45,485 bases of DNA from Burkholderia ambifaria (lineage in GTDB: Bacteria; Pseudomonadota; Gammaproteobacteria; Burkholderiales; Burkholderiaceae), in assembly GCF_001443045.1 (NCBI RefSeq), contig NZ_LKPJ01000031.1, positions 1 through 45,485 of the forward strand, in the 5' to 3' direction. Below the pieces are notes generated by a model. It was not told where the DNA came from and did not search any database. It saw nothing but the letters and a program-made list of their open reading frames with translations. The translations under genes were made by a program, and so were the position numbers. The first letter of the stretch is position 1. Every line of letters starts with the position of its first letter. Below are positions 1-9,436 of the stretch, one piece after another.

Positions 1-1
1 G

Positions 2-268
<267 letters not shown>

Positions 269-297
269 TCGCGCCTGTTGCGCACGTTGTGCGTACG

Positions 298-340
298 AGC
301 CCCTGCGCGGCAATCCCGATTGTCCGCGCAGGGGCTTTTT
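298..340 (+). terminator. Rho-independent terminator after acs
   Basis: A 13-bp perfect stem pairs AGCCCCTGCGCGG (298-310) with CCGCGCAGGGGCT (324-336) across a 13-nt loop and is followed by a run of T (336-340). It sits 30 bp after the acs stop and just before the next gene, as expected for an intrinsic terminator. Confidence 0.93.
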
Positions 341-353
341 GCTAAATAACGGC

Positions 354-698
354 ATGACCGTTCCGTCCCGTCCGGCGCCTGCCGCGCCGCCGCCCGTTCC
401 CGAGCCGCTCGCGCGTGCCCATGCGCGCTATTGGCGCTTCAACGTCGTGCTGATCCTGGTGCTGATGGCGATCGGCTTCACCGTGTCGTTCGTCGTGCCG
501 TTCTTCGCGCCCGCGCTCGCGGGTATCCGCTTCGCCGGTTTCAGCCTGCCGTTCTATGTCGGCGCACAGGGCGCGATTCTCGTGTATCTGGTGCTGATCG
601 TCGTGTACATCGGCCTGATGCAGCGCGCGGACCGCACGCTGCGGCGCGCGTACGACGAGTATGCCGCGCACGCGGGCAATGCAGATCATGCCCGCTGA
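354..698 (+). CDS. DUF4212 small subunit of a sodium:solute symporter
   Basis: A 114-residue inner-membrane protein with a Pro/Ala-rich N-terminus, the family-typical ARAHARYWRFN segment and two hydrophobic helices (roughly residues 28-50 and 66-92). DUF4212 proteins are encoded next to VC_2705-type sodium:solute symporters and are regarded as their small subunit. Here the symporter starts 3 bp after this stop, so the two are almost certainly co-translated. I start at ATG 354; an in-frame TTG at 339 overlaps the terminator T-tract and is unlikely. The transported substrate is not shown by the sequence; linkage to acs suggests a short-chain carboxylate, which is inference. Confidence 0.88.
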   Translation: MTVPSRPAPAAPPPVPEPLARAHARYWRFNVVLILVLMAIGFTVSFVVPFFAPALAGIRFAGFSLPFYVGAQGAILVYLVLIVVYIGLMQRADRTLRRAYDEYAAHAGNADHAR

Positions 699-701
699 TC
701 C

Positions 702-2717
702 ATGCTGACGCATCGACTGATTCGCGCGTACGCGCTCTACACGCTCGGCTTTCTCGGGTTCGTGCTGCTGCTGTGGCGCATCGAGCGCGCGACCGGGTCG
801 GGCGTGTGGATCGGTTACGTCTTCCTGTTCGTGCCGATCGCCGTGTATGCGGTGATCGGGCTGCTGTCGCGCACGTCCGATCTCGTCGAATACTACGTGG
901 CCGGGCGGCGCGTGCCGTCCGCGTTCAACGGGATGGCGACGGCGGCCGACTGGCTGTCGGCGGCGTCGTTCATCGGTCTCGCCGGCTCGCTTTACGCGAC
1001 AGGCTACGATGCGCTCGCATACGTGATGGGGTGGACGGGCGGGTTCTGCCTCGTGGCGTTCCTGCTTGCGCCGTACGTGCGCAAGCTCGCACGCTACACG
1101 ATTCCCGATTTTCTCGGTACACGCTTTTCGAGCACCGCCGTGCGCGCGCTTGCGGCCGGCGCGGCGATCCTGTGCTCGTTCGTTTATCTGGTCGCGCAGA
1201 TCCAGGGGATCGGGCTGATCGCGACGCGCTTCATCGGGGTCGACTTTGCGATCGGCATCTTCTGCGGGCTCGCCGGGATTCTCGTGTGCTCGTTTCTCGG
1301 TGGCATGCGCGCGGTCACGTGGACGCAGGTCGCGCAGTACATCATCCTGATCAGCGCGATCCTGATTCCCGTGTCGCTGATCGCGATGAAGAACGGGCTC
1401 GGGCCGGTGCCGCAGTTCAATTACGGCAAGCTGATGGAGCGCGTGGCGGCGCGCGAGGCGCAGGTGCGCGATGCAGCCGAGGAGCAGCAGGTGCGTGACG
1501 CGTATCGCCGGCAGGCCGCAGTCGTCCAGGCGCAACTCGATCGCTTGCCAGGCTCGTATGCGGACGCACGCCGGCAACTCGTCGACCAGCTTGCGGACCT
1601 GCGGCGCCACAATGGGCCGCTGCGCGAGATCAACCAGCGCGAGCGCGAGCTGGCCGACTTCCCGCGCGACCCGACGGCGGCGCGCGTGACCTGGAGCCAG
1701 GCGCGCGACGACCTGCTGGCACGCGCCGAGCCGCCCGTGCCGATGCACGAGCCGTTTCCCGCCGCGAACGACGACGAGCGCAAGCCGCGCGAGCGGAATT
1801 TCCTTGCGCTGCTGTTGTGCCTGTCGCTCGGCACCGCGAGCCTGCCGCACATCCTCACGCGCTACAACACGACGACGTCGGTGGCGTCCGCGCGGCGCTC
1901 GGTCGGGTGGACGCTGTTCTTCATCGCGCTCTTCTACCTGAGCGTGCCGGTGCTCGCGGTGATGATCAAGTATGAGATTCTCACCGGCCTCGTCGGGCGA
2001 CCGATCGCCGAACTGCCCGCATGGGTCACGCAGTGGCATCACTTCGAACCCGACCTGATCAGCATCGTCGAGGTGATTCGGGACGGCATCGTTCACTGGT
2101 CGGAGATCCAGATGCAGCCGGACATGGTCGTGCTGGCCGCGCCGGAGATCGCGGGGCTGCCGTATGTCGTGTCGGGGCTGATCGCGGCCGGTGCGCTGGC
2201 TGCTGCGCTGTCGACCGCGGACGGATTGCTGCTGACGATCGCGAACGCGTTGTCGCACGACGTCTATTACTGCATGGTCGCGCCGGATGCGTCGAGCCAG
2301 CGGCGCGTGACCATCTCGAAGGTGCTGCTGCTTGGTGTCGCATTGTTCGCGTCGTATGTCGCGTCGCTCAATACGGGGAAGATCCTGTTTCTTGTCGGTG
2401 CGGCGTTTTCGCTGGCGGCGTCCAGCTTCTTTCCGGTGCTCGTGCTTGGGGTGTTCTGGAAACGCACGACGACGCGCGGTGCGATCGCCGGGATGGTGAC
2501 GGGGCTTGCGGTGTGCGTGTACTACATCGTGTCGACGTATCCGTATTTCACGCAGCTGACGGGCTTCGTGGGGCGGACGTGGTTCGGGATCGAACCGATC
2601 AGTTCAGGCGTGTTCGGCGTGCCGGCGGGGTTTGCGGTGGCGATCGTGGTCAGTCTGGTTGATCGGCAGCCGGATGAATATACGCGGGCGTTGGTGGATT
2701 ACATTCGGCATCCGTGA
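702..2717 (+). CDS. Sodium:solute symporter, VC_2705 subfamily
   Basis: A 671-residue multi-pass membrane protein of the SSS family. Recognisable are the DLVEYYVAGRR segment near residue 62, GMATAADWLSAASFIG around 77-92 and the many hydrophobic helices that follow, with typical SSS segments such as ALSTADGLLLTIANALSHD near residue 505. It follows its DUF4212 partner by 3 bp. A long charged, Arg/Glu/Gln-rich stretch of about 120 residues (roughly 236-360) interrupts the helices and looks helical or coiled-coil. Its likely role is sodium-driven uptake of a small organic acid; acetate is a reasonable guess from the acs neighbour but is unproven. Confidence 0.88.
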   Translation: MLTHRLIRAYALYTLGFLGFVLLLWRIERATGSGVWIGYVFLFVPIAVYAVIGLLSRTSDLVEYYVAGRRVPSAFNGMATAADWLSAASFIGLAGSLYATGYDALAYVMGWTGGFCLVAFLLAPYVRKLARYTIPDFLGTRFSSTAVRALAAGAAILCSFVYLVAQIQGIGLIATRFIGVDFAIGIFCGLAGILVCSFLGGMRAVTWTQVAQYIILISAILIPVSLIAMKNGLGPVPQFNYGKLMERVAAREAQVRDAAEEQQVRDAYRRQAAVVQAQLDRLPGSYADARRQLVDQLADLRRHNGPLREINQRERELADFPRDPTAARVTWSQARDDLLARAEPPVPMHEPFPAANDDERKPRERNFLALLLCLSLGTASLPHILTRYNTTTSVASARRSVGWTLFFIALFYLSVPVLAVMIKYEILTGLVGRPIAELPAWVTQWHHFEPDLISIVEVIRDGIVHWSEIQMQPDMVVLAAPEIAGLPYVVSGLIAAGALAAALSTADGLLLTIANALSHDVYYCMVAPDASSQRRVTISKVLLLGVALFASYVASLNTGKILFLVGAAFSLAASSFFPVLVLGVFWKRTTTRGAIAGMVTGLAVCVYYIVSTYPYFTQLTGFVGRTWFGIEPISSGVFGVPAGFAVAIVVSLVDRQPDEYTRALVDYIRHP

Positions 2718-2932
2718 GGGGGAGGGCGCGGGGAGGCCGGCGGGCCGGAGCGGTCGCATTGCCCACACGCCGACGACCAAATCGATGGGTTCGTCCATCA
2801 CGGCTTCGACGGCTTCGGGAAAGAGAATGTGGTCGAGTATGACTAATGAAAAGCATCGAACAAACGCGAATGCTCCTGGAAATATTGAACGAATCAGGCG
2901 ATGCGGTTTGTGTTTGACGCTCGCCGGGTTCG

Positions 2933-4402
2933 CTACCTCGAATCCTGAACGGATATGACGCGCTCGACGATATGGGCGAAGGTCTGGACGGAGGGGCGGA
3001 TGGCTTCGACATCGAGCGCGCCGAACCCCAACAGAAATCCGTCGCGAAATTTTGGGTCGCCTTGATTGAACGTGTGCAGCCGGCGAAGGTAAATGCCCTG
3101 TTCGAGAGAACGCGATATGGTCGTGTCGAAGTCAACCAGATCGCGAATCCTGACAGTCATATGCAGACCTACCGCGTTTCGCGATGTCTCGAGTGCATCG
3201 CCAAAACTCTGATCCAGGCATCGGAGCAATTCCGAATGTCTTGCACCGTAGATATCGCGCATCCGCCGAATGTGCTTCGCGAAATGCCCATCGGCAATGA
3301 AGTCGGCCATCGCCGCTTGCAACGAAAGGTGCCCTGGCCTGTACAAGCGTAACGAAGCGGCTGCAAAGGAATCGACCAGATCGGGTGGAACGACGATATA
3401 GCTGAGCCTCATGCCGGGATACATGACCTTGCTGAACGTTCCCATCAGAATGACGCGATCGCTTTTATCGGCGCCTTGAAGAGACGGAAGCGCGCGCTGG
3501 TCATATCGAAATTCACTGTCGTAGTCGTCTTCCAGCACGAATGCGTCCCATCGCTCGGCAGCCTCGCGTAGCTGGACGCGCCGTTCATCCGACAATGTGA
3601 CGCCCATCGGAAACTGATGCGATGGCGTCGTTACGATCAGGCGGGGCCGACGCATGCATCGTTCGATCTGTATGCCGTTGTGATCGACAGGAATAGCCTC
3701 CACATCCAGCCCGTTGGCGCGCAACAGGATCGGCGTCGCCCAATGGCAAGGGTTTTCAACATAAGCCAGTTCACCCGCATCGGCCAGAATGCGCGAGCAA
3801 AGATCGATCGACTGATTGCTGCCCATGGTCACGATGATCTGTTCCGGGGTAGTTCGGACTGCTCGCGATACGCGCAAGTAATCGGACAGCGCGCGGCGCA
3901 ACGGGAGATATCCCCCCGGATTCGAGTAGCCCATGAGATCCACGTGCTGCTCCCCGAGATAGCGATTCTGGATACGCCTCCATATCTGATAAGGAAAGCA
4001 AGCCGTATCGCAGACCCCCGGCACGAACGCACCCTTGCGCTCCTGAATGCCGGCGGGAGCGCGTATCAGTTGCTCCCCGCGTTCAGACAGTGTTCGTGCC
4101 GTCGACGCTCGAAGCGACGGCTTCGTCGATTGCGGCAGCGTGTCGGCGACAAGTGTGCCGCTCGTGGAATCGGAACGAAGATAGCCGTCGGCCGAGAGCC
4201 TTTCATAAGCCGTTACGACGGTTATCCGGGAAACCTCGAGTGCTGCTGCGAGCGTTCGCGACGACGGCAAACGCGTGGAGACCTTCAGCGTGCCGTCGGA
4301 TATCGCGTCTCGGATCGCATTCGCGATCTGGACCTGTAGCGGTGCGGACCCGTCTCGACGAAGGCGGCTGATCAGGAGGTCGGCGAGCAGCGAGTCAGCC
4401 AT
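2933..4402 (-). CDS. MocR/PdxR-type GntR-aminotransferase regulator
   Basis: A 489-residue cytoplasmic transcription factor with a GntR winged helix (about residues 20-85, including LPSSRTLAAALEVSR) fused to a fold-type-I aminotransferase-like domain. The MocR signature EDDYDSEFRY is at 291-300 and the PLP lysine is probably K325 in GTFSKVMYPGMR. MocR proteins sense PLP or an amino-type ligand and usually control a divergent neighbour. Here that neighbour is the PepSY/ferredoxin-reductase fusion, with its start 92 bp away. The start at 4402 (MADSLLADLL) is chosen over one 51 bp upstream, which would run into the promoter region and adds residues not typical of the family. Codon use is less G/C-extreme than in genes outside 2.7-11 kb. 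The true target is unknown. Confidence 0.9.
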   Translation of the reverse strand: MADSLLADLLISRLRRDGSAPLQVQIANAIRDAISDGTLKVSTRLPSSRTLAAALEVSRITVVTAYERLSADGYLRSDSTSGTLVADTLPQSTKPSLRASTARTLSERGEQLIRAPAGIQERKGAFVPGVCDTACFPYQIWRRIQNRYLGEQHVDLMGYSNPGGYLPLRRALSDYLRVSRAVRTTPEQIIVTMGSNQSIDLCSRILADAGELAYVENPCHWATPILLRANGLDVEAIPVDHNGIQIERCMRRPRLIVTTPSHQFPMGVTLSDERRVQLREAAERWDAFVLEDDYDSEFRYDQRALPSLQGADKSDRVILMGTFSKVMYPGMRLSYIVVPPDLVDSFAAASLRLYRPGHLSLQAAMADFIADGHFAKHIRRMRDIYGARHSELLRCLDQSFGDALETSRNAVGLHMTVRIRDLVDFDTTISRSLEQGIYLRRLHTFNQGDPKFRDGFLLGFGALDVEAIRPSVQTFAHIVERVISVQDSR

Positions 4403-4494
4403 TGGACCTATCGAACTTTCTGAATTGGACTCATAGCATCGCCACGGGAACACGTACTGTCAAGGCCAACCTCATTCCGCTTATTGGTGGTCCT

Positions 4495-6567
4495 ATGCGA
4501 GTCTCTCTGCGTAAGAATATTCTTCAGCTACATCGGGTGATAGGTCTGAGCATTGGCCTGTTCGTCGTCATGGTGGCGATGACGGGCGCGGGCATGCTAT
4601 TTCGTGCGCAGCTCGAACCGGTCGTCTACCCCAGTCTGCTCAAAGTTCAGACGTGTAATGCGCGCCTGCCGCTCGATACGTTGATCGCCAATGCACGCGC
4701 TTCCAATCCGGCAGCAGGCCAGCCAAAGCAACTCCGCATATACGACGACACGGATTCCAGTACACGTATTCTCCTTGGCGACAACCGGTGGTACTACGTA
4801 AATCCATGCACCGGCAAAGTCCTCGGAAGCGAGGATCGTTACGGCGGCATGTTTGGTGCGATGGCGGCCCTCCACAGTTTTCATTTTCTGAAAAATGGAA
4901 GTGTTGTCGCTGGATCGTTTGCGCTGACATTTGCGTTCGTTCTCGTCGTCGGTGGCCTGGCGGTGTGGATTCCGGATACGCTGCGCAAGCGTAGGCGCAC
5001 CGATGCGACCGTGGTCAACCTTCCTGTTCGTGCGCGCCGGCTCAACTTGCACAAAACGCTCGGCGGCTATGTCAGCGTCATCCTGCTTGCGTGCGCGCTC
5101 ACCGGTGCCTTGCAATCGTTCCAGTTCGTGAGGGACGCGCTCTATGCACTGACGGCGTCCGTGCCCCCCGCGCCGTCTCCCAAACTGGTCGTGCAGTCCG
5201 CTACGCCCGGTTTGTCCGTGGAGGAACTGTGGCAGCGAGCACAGGCTCTGGTGCCGAAGCCGGAATATGCCCGCATTCACTACCCAGCCAAGCCCGGAGA
5301 TGCTTTCAACGTCGACCTTGTCGCACGCGACGCACCGCATATCAATGCATTTTCCTATGCAAGTCTCGATACGAGAACGGGCAAGGTATTGCGTTTTACT
5401 TCCTATTCCGATAACAGCTTAGGTAACCGAATTTACCTGACAGCGCTTGCGCTCCATTACGGATGGCTGAGCGGCGGCTTTTTGCAAGTGCTGCAACTCA
5501 TCGGCGTACTCTCGGTGCCGGTCCTGGCTTACCTCGGCATCGGAAGCTATCTGCGCGGAAAACGCAAATGGCCCGAATCGGCGCTCGCGTCGGCGCCCGC
5601 GGCTCAACGGACGACGCTCACGTTGAAAGTGGCCAGGAAAACAGTCGAGGCGGAGAACGTTCAATCGTTCGAACTCGTCGATCCTGCCGGAAAACCGCTA
5701 CCTCCATTTACGGCTGGCTCCCACATCGATGTGCATGTACCCGGTGGAAAGGTGCGTCAGTACTCGTTGTGCAATTCGTCGACGGAGAGGCATCGGTATC
5801 TGATTGCCGTCATGCTGGCCGAATCGACGCGCGGCGGATCGAAGGCCATGCATGAACGGCTCGACGAAGGGGACTTGATCGAAGTCGGCATGCCTAGGAA
5901 TTTCTTCCCGCTCGTGGAAACCGCGAAGCGCTCCGTGCTTGTCGCGGGCGGTATCGGTATCACGCCGATCCTGTGCATGTCGGAACACCTGGCTGATGTG
6001 GGAGCCGATTTCGACCTGCATTACTTTGCGCGCTCCGCGTCGCGCGCTGCCTTTGTCGAGCGCATCCGGCGTTCGACATTCGCCGACCATGCCTTCTTTC
6101 ACTTCGCGCAAGACGAGCAACGGCAGCGGCTGGACTTGGCCGAACTTTTCGACAGACATGATACCGAAACGCACCTGTATGTATGCGGCGGTGAGGTATT
6201 CATGAATGCGGTCATCAACGCAGCGTTGGGAAAGGGGTGGCGCGAAGACCGAATCCACCGGGAGTACTTCAGCGCAGCGCAGAGGGAGTGTGACGGCAAT
6301 GTCGAATTCGACGTCGTGATCGCAAGCACGGGCAAGACGATTCGGATACCAGAAGACAAGACCGTCATGGTGGCTTTGGCCGATTGCGGAATCCATATTT
6401 CGGCGTCTTGCGAACAAGGCGTCTGCGGCACCTGTGTGACGCGCGTGCTGGATGGCGAACCGCAACATCGCGACTTGTTTCTCTCCGATGACGAGAGAAA
6501 AGGAAACAACCTCTTCACTCCCTGCTGCTCGCGCGCCAATAGCCGGACGCTGGTACTCGATCTTTAA
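4495..6567 (+). CDS. PepSY membrane domain fused to FAD/NAD reductase and 2Fe-2S ferredoxin
   Basis: A 690-residue fusion. The N-terminal half is a PepSY-associated membrane module: LRKNILQLHRVIGLSIGLFV at the start, helices near 20-45, 140-165, 190-210 and 330-350, and an HKTLGGYVS motif. From about residue 375 comes a phthalate-dioxygenase-reductase-like module with a flavin-binding RQYSLCN near 420 and a nucleotide-binding AGGIGITPI near 485. The C-terminus carries a plant-type 2Fe-2S motif CEQGVCGTC with a later FTPCC (about 638-676). This predicts electron flow from NAD(P)H through flavin and iron-sulfur cluster to or across the inner membrane, as in ferric-chelate reductases; the acceptor is inferred, not seen. 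The start is ATG 4495; an in-frame ATG at 4402 overlaps the divergent gene's start. Confidence 0.87.
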   Translation: MRVSLRKNILQLHRVIGLSIGLFVVMVAMTGAGMLFRAQLEPVVYPSLLKVQTCNARLPLDTLIANARASNPAAGQPKQLRIYDDTDSSTRILLGDNRWYYVNPCTGKVLGSEDRYGGMFGAMAALHSFHFLKNGSVVAGSFALTFAFVLVVGGLAVWIPDTLRKRRRTDATVVNLPVRARRLNLHKTLGGYVSVILLACALTGALQSFQFVRDALYALTASVPPAPSPKLVVQSATPGLSVEELWQRAQALVPKPEYARIHYPAKPGDAFNVDLVARDAPHINAFSYASLDTRTGKVLRFTSYSDNSLGNRIYLTALALHYGWLSGGFLQVLQLIGVLSVPVLAYLGIGSYLRGKRKWPESALASAPAAQRTTLTLKVARKTVEAENVQSFELVDPAGKPLPPFTAGSHIDVHVPGGKVRQYSLCNSSTERHRYLIAVMLAESTRGGSKAMHERLDEGDLIEVGMPRNFFPLVETAKRSVLVAGGIGITPILCMSEHLADVGADFDLHYFARSASRAAFVERIRRSTFADHAFFHFAQDEQRQRLDLAELFDRHDTETHLYVCGGEVFMNAVINAALGKGWREDRIHREYFSAAQRECDGNVEFDVVIASTGKTIRIPEDKTVMVALADCGIHISASCEQGVCGTCVTRVLDGEPQHRDLFLSDDERKGNNLFTPCCSRANSRTLVLDL

Positions 6568-6781
6568 GTGAAACGACCGGCGGCGTCGGCAAAGCCGTAA
6601 ACAAATTTCTGATTGGAGAGGCCGTTGGCGCGATCGAGGATCGCGCTCTCGGCTTGGCATGCGCTCGTCAAGCGCAGGTGCGAGCTATTCGCGCCTTTCT
6701 GCACTGTACGGCGCATTGCCTTCGTGGCCAATGAGATCGATAGGAATCGACCTTTTTTTCAACCACTGGATGGAGACACAA

Positions 6782-7525
6782 ATGAAGATCCCCACAAAGC
6801 TGGCCGTCGTGGCAAGCCTGCTTGCAGGCATGGGCGTGGGTAGTCTCGCGCAGGCCCATGGCATCTGGTTCGCGCAGCGTTCGAACCAACTGGCGTTGGT
6901 CTACGGCCTCGGCGCCGACGATCTGGACATGATCAAGCGGCAGTCCAAGGTGAAGAGCGTCACCGCCTACGACGAACAAGGCAAGGAGGTTTCCACGCAG
7001 CTCACGGCGAGCGGGCCGCTGCTCGTCGTGAATACCGACAACCAGCCGGCAATCGTTGCTGGCGTGTTGGACAACGGCCTGTGGAGCAAGACGACGGACG
7101 GCAAGTGGTACAACAAGGGCAGGGACGAAGTGCCCAACGCCGCGATCAGCTTGCACACATTCAAGTACGCGGTGCATCTGCGTCGCCCTCTGCATGGGGC
7201 GGTGCCGATACTGCCAGGGCAGAAGCTGCAGATCGTGCCGGTCGGCAATCAACTGCCGGATCGAATGGGCCAGCCGATCACGGTTCGGGTGCTGTTCGAC
7301 GGCAAGCCCGTAGCGGGAGCCGAGGTGCAGCCAGACCTTCTTAACGATCCGGACTCCGAACCGCTCAAGACGGGAGCCGACGGCAACGTGACGATTCCGG
7401 TGCGCAACCAGGGTTTGAACGTCGTCGTTGCGAAATTCGACTCGCCGCCGTCGGAACCCGCGAAGACGATCAGCGACGAGCACGAGGCCACGCTGTCTTT
7501 CGTGCTGCCGCATCAGCCGGAGTGA
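6782..7525 (+). CDS. DUF4198 periplasmic protein
   Basis: A 247-residue protein with a clear signal peptide (MKIPTKLAVVASLLAGMG, cleaved after AQA at about residue 25). The mature protein would begin HGIWFAQRS, an N-terminal His often found in DUF4198 proteins. A C-terminal Ig-like or carboxypeptidase-regulatory-like fold is suggested by ITVRVLFDGKPVAGAEVQPDLL and the following ADGNVTIPVRNQGLNVV. Family members are linked to metal (nickel, cobalt) or siderophore systems, but no specific substrate can be read here. A GGAGA ribosome site lies just upstream of ATG 6782. It follows the PepSY-reductase by 214 bp in the same direction and probably belongs to the same functional group. Confidence 0.82.
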   Translation: MKIPTKLAVVASLLAGMGVGSLAQAHGIWFAQRSNQLALVYGLGADDLDMIKRQSKVKSVTAYDEQGKEVSTQLTASGPLLVVNTDNQPAIVAGVLDNGLWSKTTDGKWYNKGRDEVPNAAISLHTFKYAVHLRRPLHGAVPILPGQKLQIVPVGNQLPDRMGQPITVRVLFDGKPVAGAEVQPDLLNDPDSEPLKTGADGNVTIPVRNQGLNVVVAKFDSPPSEPAKTISDEHEATLSFVLPHQPE

Positions 7526-7655
7526 TTGACCGCCCCCCCATCTGCTGGTCGCCGGCAACGATGATTGCCGGCGTTCCCGTCGTTCCCGAAAGCGCTGCCT
7601 GCCACGCATGAAGGACATTGCTTCAACTGTTTTTATTCACTCATACCGCATTCAC

Positions 7656-8810
7656 ATGAAAAAGTCTCTGATTGCAGCGGTCCTGCTAGTCTCGGTCGCA
7701 TGTACGGCACGTGCGCAGAGCAGCGTTACGCTCTACGGCTTGATTGACGTCGGGTTGAACTATGCGAACAACATTGGCGGTCATAGCCAGTATTCGATGG
7801 GCGTGGGTAATCTCGCCGGCGACCGCTGGGGGCTGCGTGGCACCGAGGATCTCGGCGGCGGCCTGAAAACGATTTTCGTGCTGGAAAACGGATTTAGTCT
7901 TGCGAACGGAAGGCTTGGCCAAGGGGGCGACGAATTCGGGCGGCATGCGTATGTCGGCCTGTCGTCATCAAACATAGGTACCGTTACGTTCGGTCGTCAA
8001 TATGATCCGATTACCGACCTGATCTACATGTTCGTCGCGGCTCAGACGTGGGCCGGATACGCGAGCGCCCATCCTGGCGATGTAGACAACACCGATGGCA
8101 GCAACCACATCAACAATGCGATCAAGTTCACCAGCGCGTCGCACGGTGGATTCACATTCGAGGGCGCCTACAGTTTTGGCGGTATCGCCGGAAAGTTCAG
8201 CCAGAATCAGATCTGGTCGGTCGCGGCGAACTATGTTCGGGGGCCGCTCACCCTTGGGGCCGCCTTCGCCGATGCACGGGATCCCAACTTCTCCTACTTC
8301 GGCAATAACGCGGCTTCAAGCGCTACCGGGTCCAATATGGGCGCAAGTCGTGTGTATTCGGGCTATGCGTCCGCGAAAAGACAGCAGATCTTCGTCGCGG
8401 GCGCTTCTTACGTCGTCGGTTCCGCGACCCTTGCTGTCGACTACAGCAACACGCAGTTCAAGGATATCGGGGCGTTGCCGGGTCTCCCGGCAACGGGCGC
8501 AGGTGGCGATGCACGATTCCACGACATCGAAGTCAACGTCCTCTATCGCCTTACGCCTGCACTTCAGTTGGGCGTCGGCTATAACTTCTTGAAAGGTTAT
8601 GGCGTCAACGGCGCGATTTACAATCAAGGCGCGATTGGCGTCGATTACTTCCTGTCGAAGCGGACGGATTTATACGCAAATGCTGTTTACCAGCACGCGT
8701 CGGGCACCGATTCGACAGGTGGGAGGGCAGTCGCCAACCTCAACGGCTTGACGGCCTCCACCACCCAGAGTCAGGCGGAAGTCGTTGTCGGCATTCGTCA
8801 TCGCTTTTAG
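7656..8810 (+). CDS. Outer membrane general porin (Burkholderia OmpC-like)
   Basis: A 384-residue trimeric-porin type beta-barrel. It has a signal peptide (MKKSLIAAVLLVSVACTARA), then QSSVTLYGLIDVGLNY, the standard first strand of Burkholderiales porins, with WGLRGTEDLGGGLKTIFVLE and FGRHAYVGLSS further on. It ends in GIRHRF, with the terminal Phe required for BAM-mediated assembly. I start at ATG 7656 because the signal peptide begins there; an in-frame ATG at 7608 would add 16 residues before it, although neither has a strong ribosome site. It would allow passive entry of small solutes and may supply the substrate of the adjacent PepSY/DUF4198 genes. Confidence 0.93.
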   Translation: MKKSLIAAVLLVSVACTARAQSSVTLYGLIDVGLNYANNIGGHSQYSMGVGNLAGDRWGLRGTEDLGGGLKTIFVLENGFSLANGRLGQGGDEFGRHAYVGLSSSNIGTVTFGRQYDPITDLIYMFVAAQTWAGYASAHPGDVDNTDGSNHINNAIKFTSASHGGFTFEGAYSFGGIAGKFSQNQIWSVAANYVRGPLTLGAAFADARDPNFSYFGNNAASSATGSNMGASRVYSGYASAKRQQIFVAGASYVVGSATLAVDYSNTQFKDIGALPGLPATGAGGDARFHDIEVNVLYRLTPALQLGVGYNFLKGYGVNGAIYNQGAIGVDYFLSKRTDLYANAVYQHASGTDSTGGRAVANLNGLTASTTQSQAEVVVGIRHRF

Positions 8811-9142
8811 CAATCGGCGTTCGAGGGCTGAAACCTGTTCGCACTCCGCGGGCACGATACGAACGCGTGCCTGCGCCGTCGCACTGAATAGCGCGATCGT
8901 CGTCGAGCTTGCCTAACGACAATGCTGTTTCACACGCTCAATGAATTCCGGAAGACGAAGCGGGACGGTAAATTGACGCGGGTTGGGGAAATCGGGAGAT
9001 ATGCGGCCACGGAACGGGTGGACCGGCCTCAATCCTGCTGTCGTGAGGTAGTCGGTCCTGAACAAACCGGATCGGCTTATGTGGCGCGGTTCTGATCGAC
9101 ATATGAGGTTGTGAGGATTGCAGGGTACGGGCATATTGGCGC
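8811..9142. other. Intergenic stretch between porin and IS remnant
   Basis: About 330 bases without a gene I can support. No intrinsic terminator for the porin is evident. The last part, up to about 9142, is probably the left flank or left end of the IS5-type element, but I could not fix its terminal inverted repeat because the right end is missing. Confidence 0.5.
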
Positions 9143-9436
9143 GTGAAACCTGCAAATTTCGACGAGGTGCGGATGAGTCCGAAGACGCCTGCGACGGAGG
9201 GGGATTTCTTCCGGCAGCCGTTGCGCGAACAGATCAACTTGAAGCATCCGCTGGTCGGTTTGGCCGATCTGATCAACTGGGATCGATTGGGCGCATCGAT
9301 GAGTGAGAGCTTCGTTTCACGCAAGGGTCGTCCAGCCACGTCACCAAGGCTGAATGCCGGATTGCTCTATTTGCAGCACGCCTTCGACCTGTCCGATGAA
9401 GAGGTTGTCTGGCAATGGGTCGAGAACCCGTATTGG
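9143..9436 (+). pseudogene. IS5-family transposase, N-terminal fragment interrupted by a group II intron
   Basis: The reading frame encodes about 98 residues matching the N-terminus of IS5-family transposases: FFRQPLREQINLKHPLVGL, then LINWDRLGASMSESF, and LLYLQHAFDLSDEEVVWQWVENPYW. The frame is broken right after the TGG codon for that last Trp at 9434-9436, where a group II intron begins, and it hits a stop 27 bases into the intron. No downstream transposase exon is found in the window, so it cannot be restored by splicing. Translation may start at GTG 9143 or at ATG 9173, which has a GAGG sequence in front. Confidence 0.85.

Noticed and set aside
342..2258. Long open frame antisense to the symporter gene
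   Set aside because: It is a shadow of a GC-rich gene: composition dominated by Arg, His and Gln with no domain, and opposite to a clear SSS family gene.
8913..9155. 80-codon minus-strand frame between porin and IS remnant
   Set aside because: No ribosome site, no similarity I recognise, and it overlaps the IS left end; kept only as part of the intergenic note.
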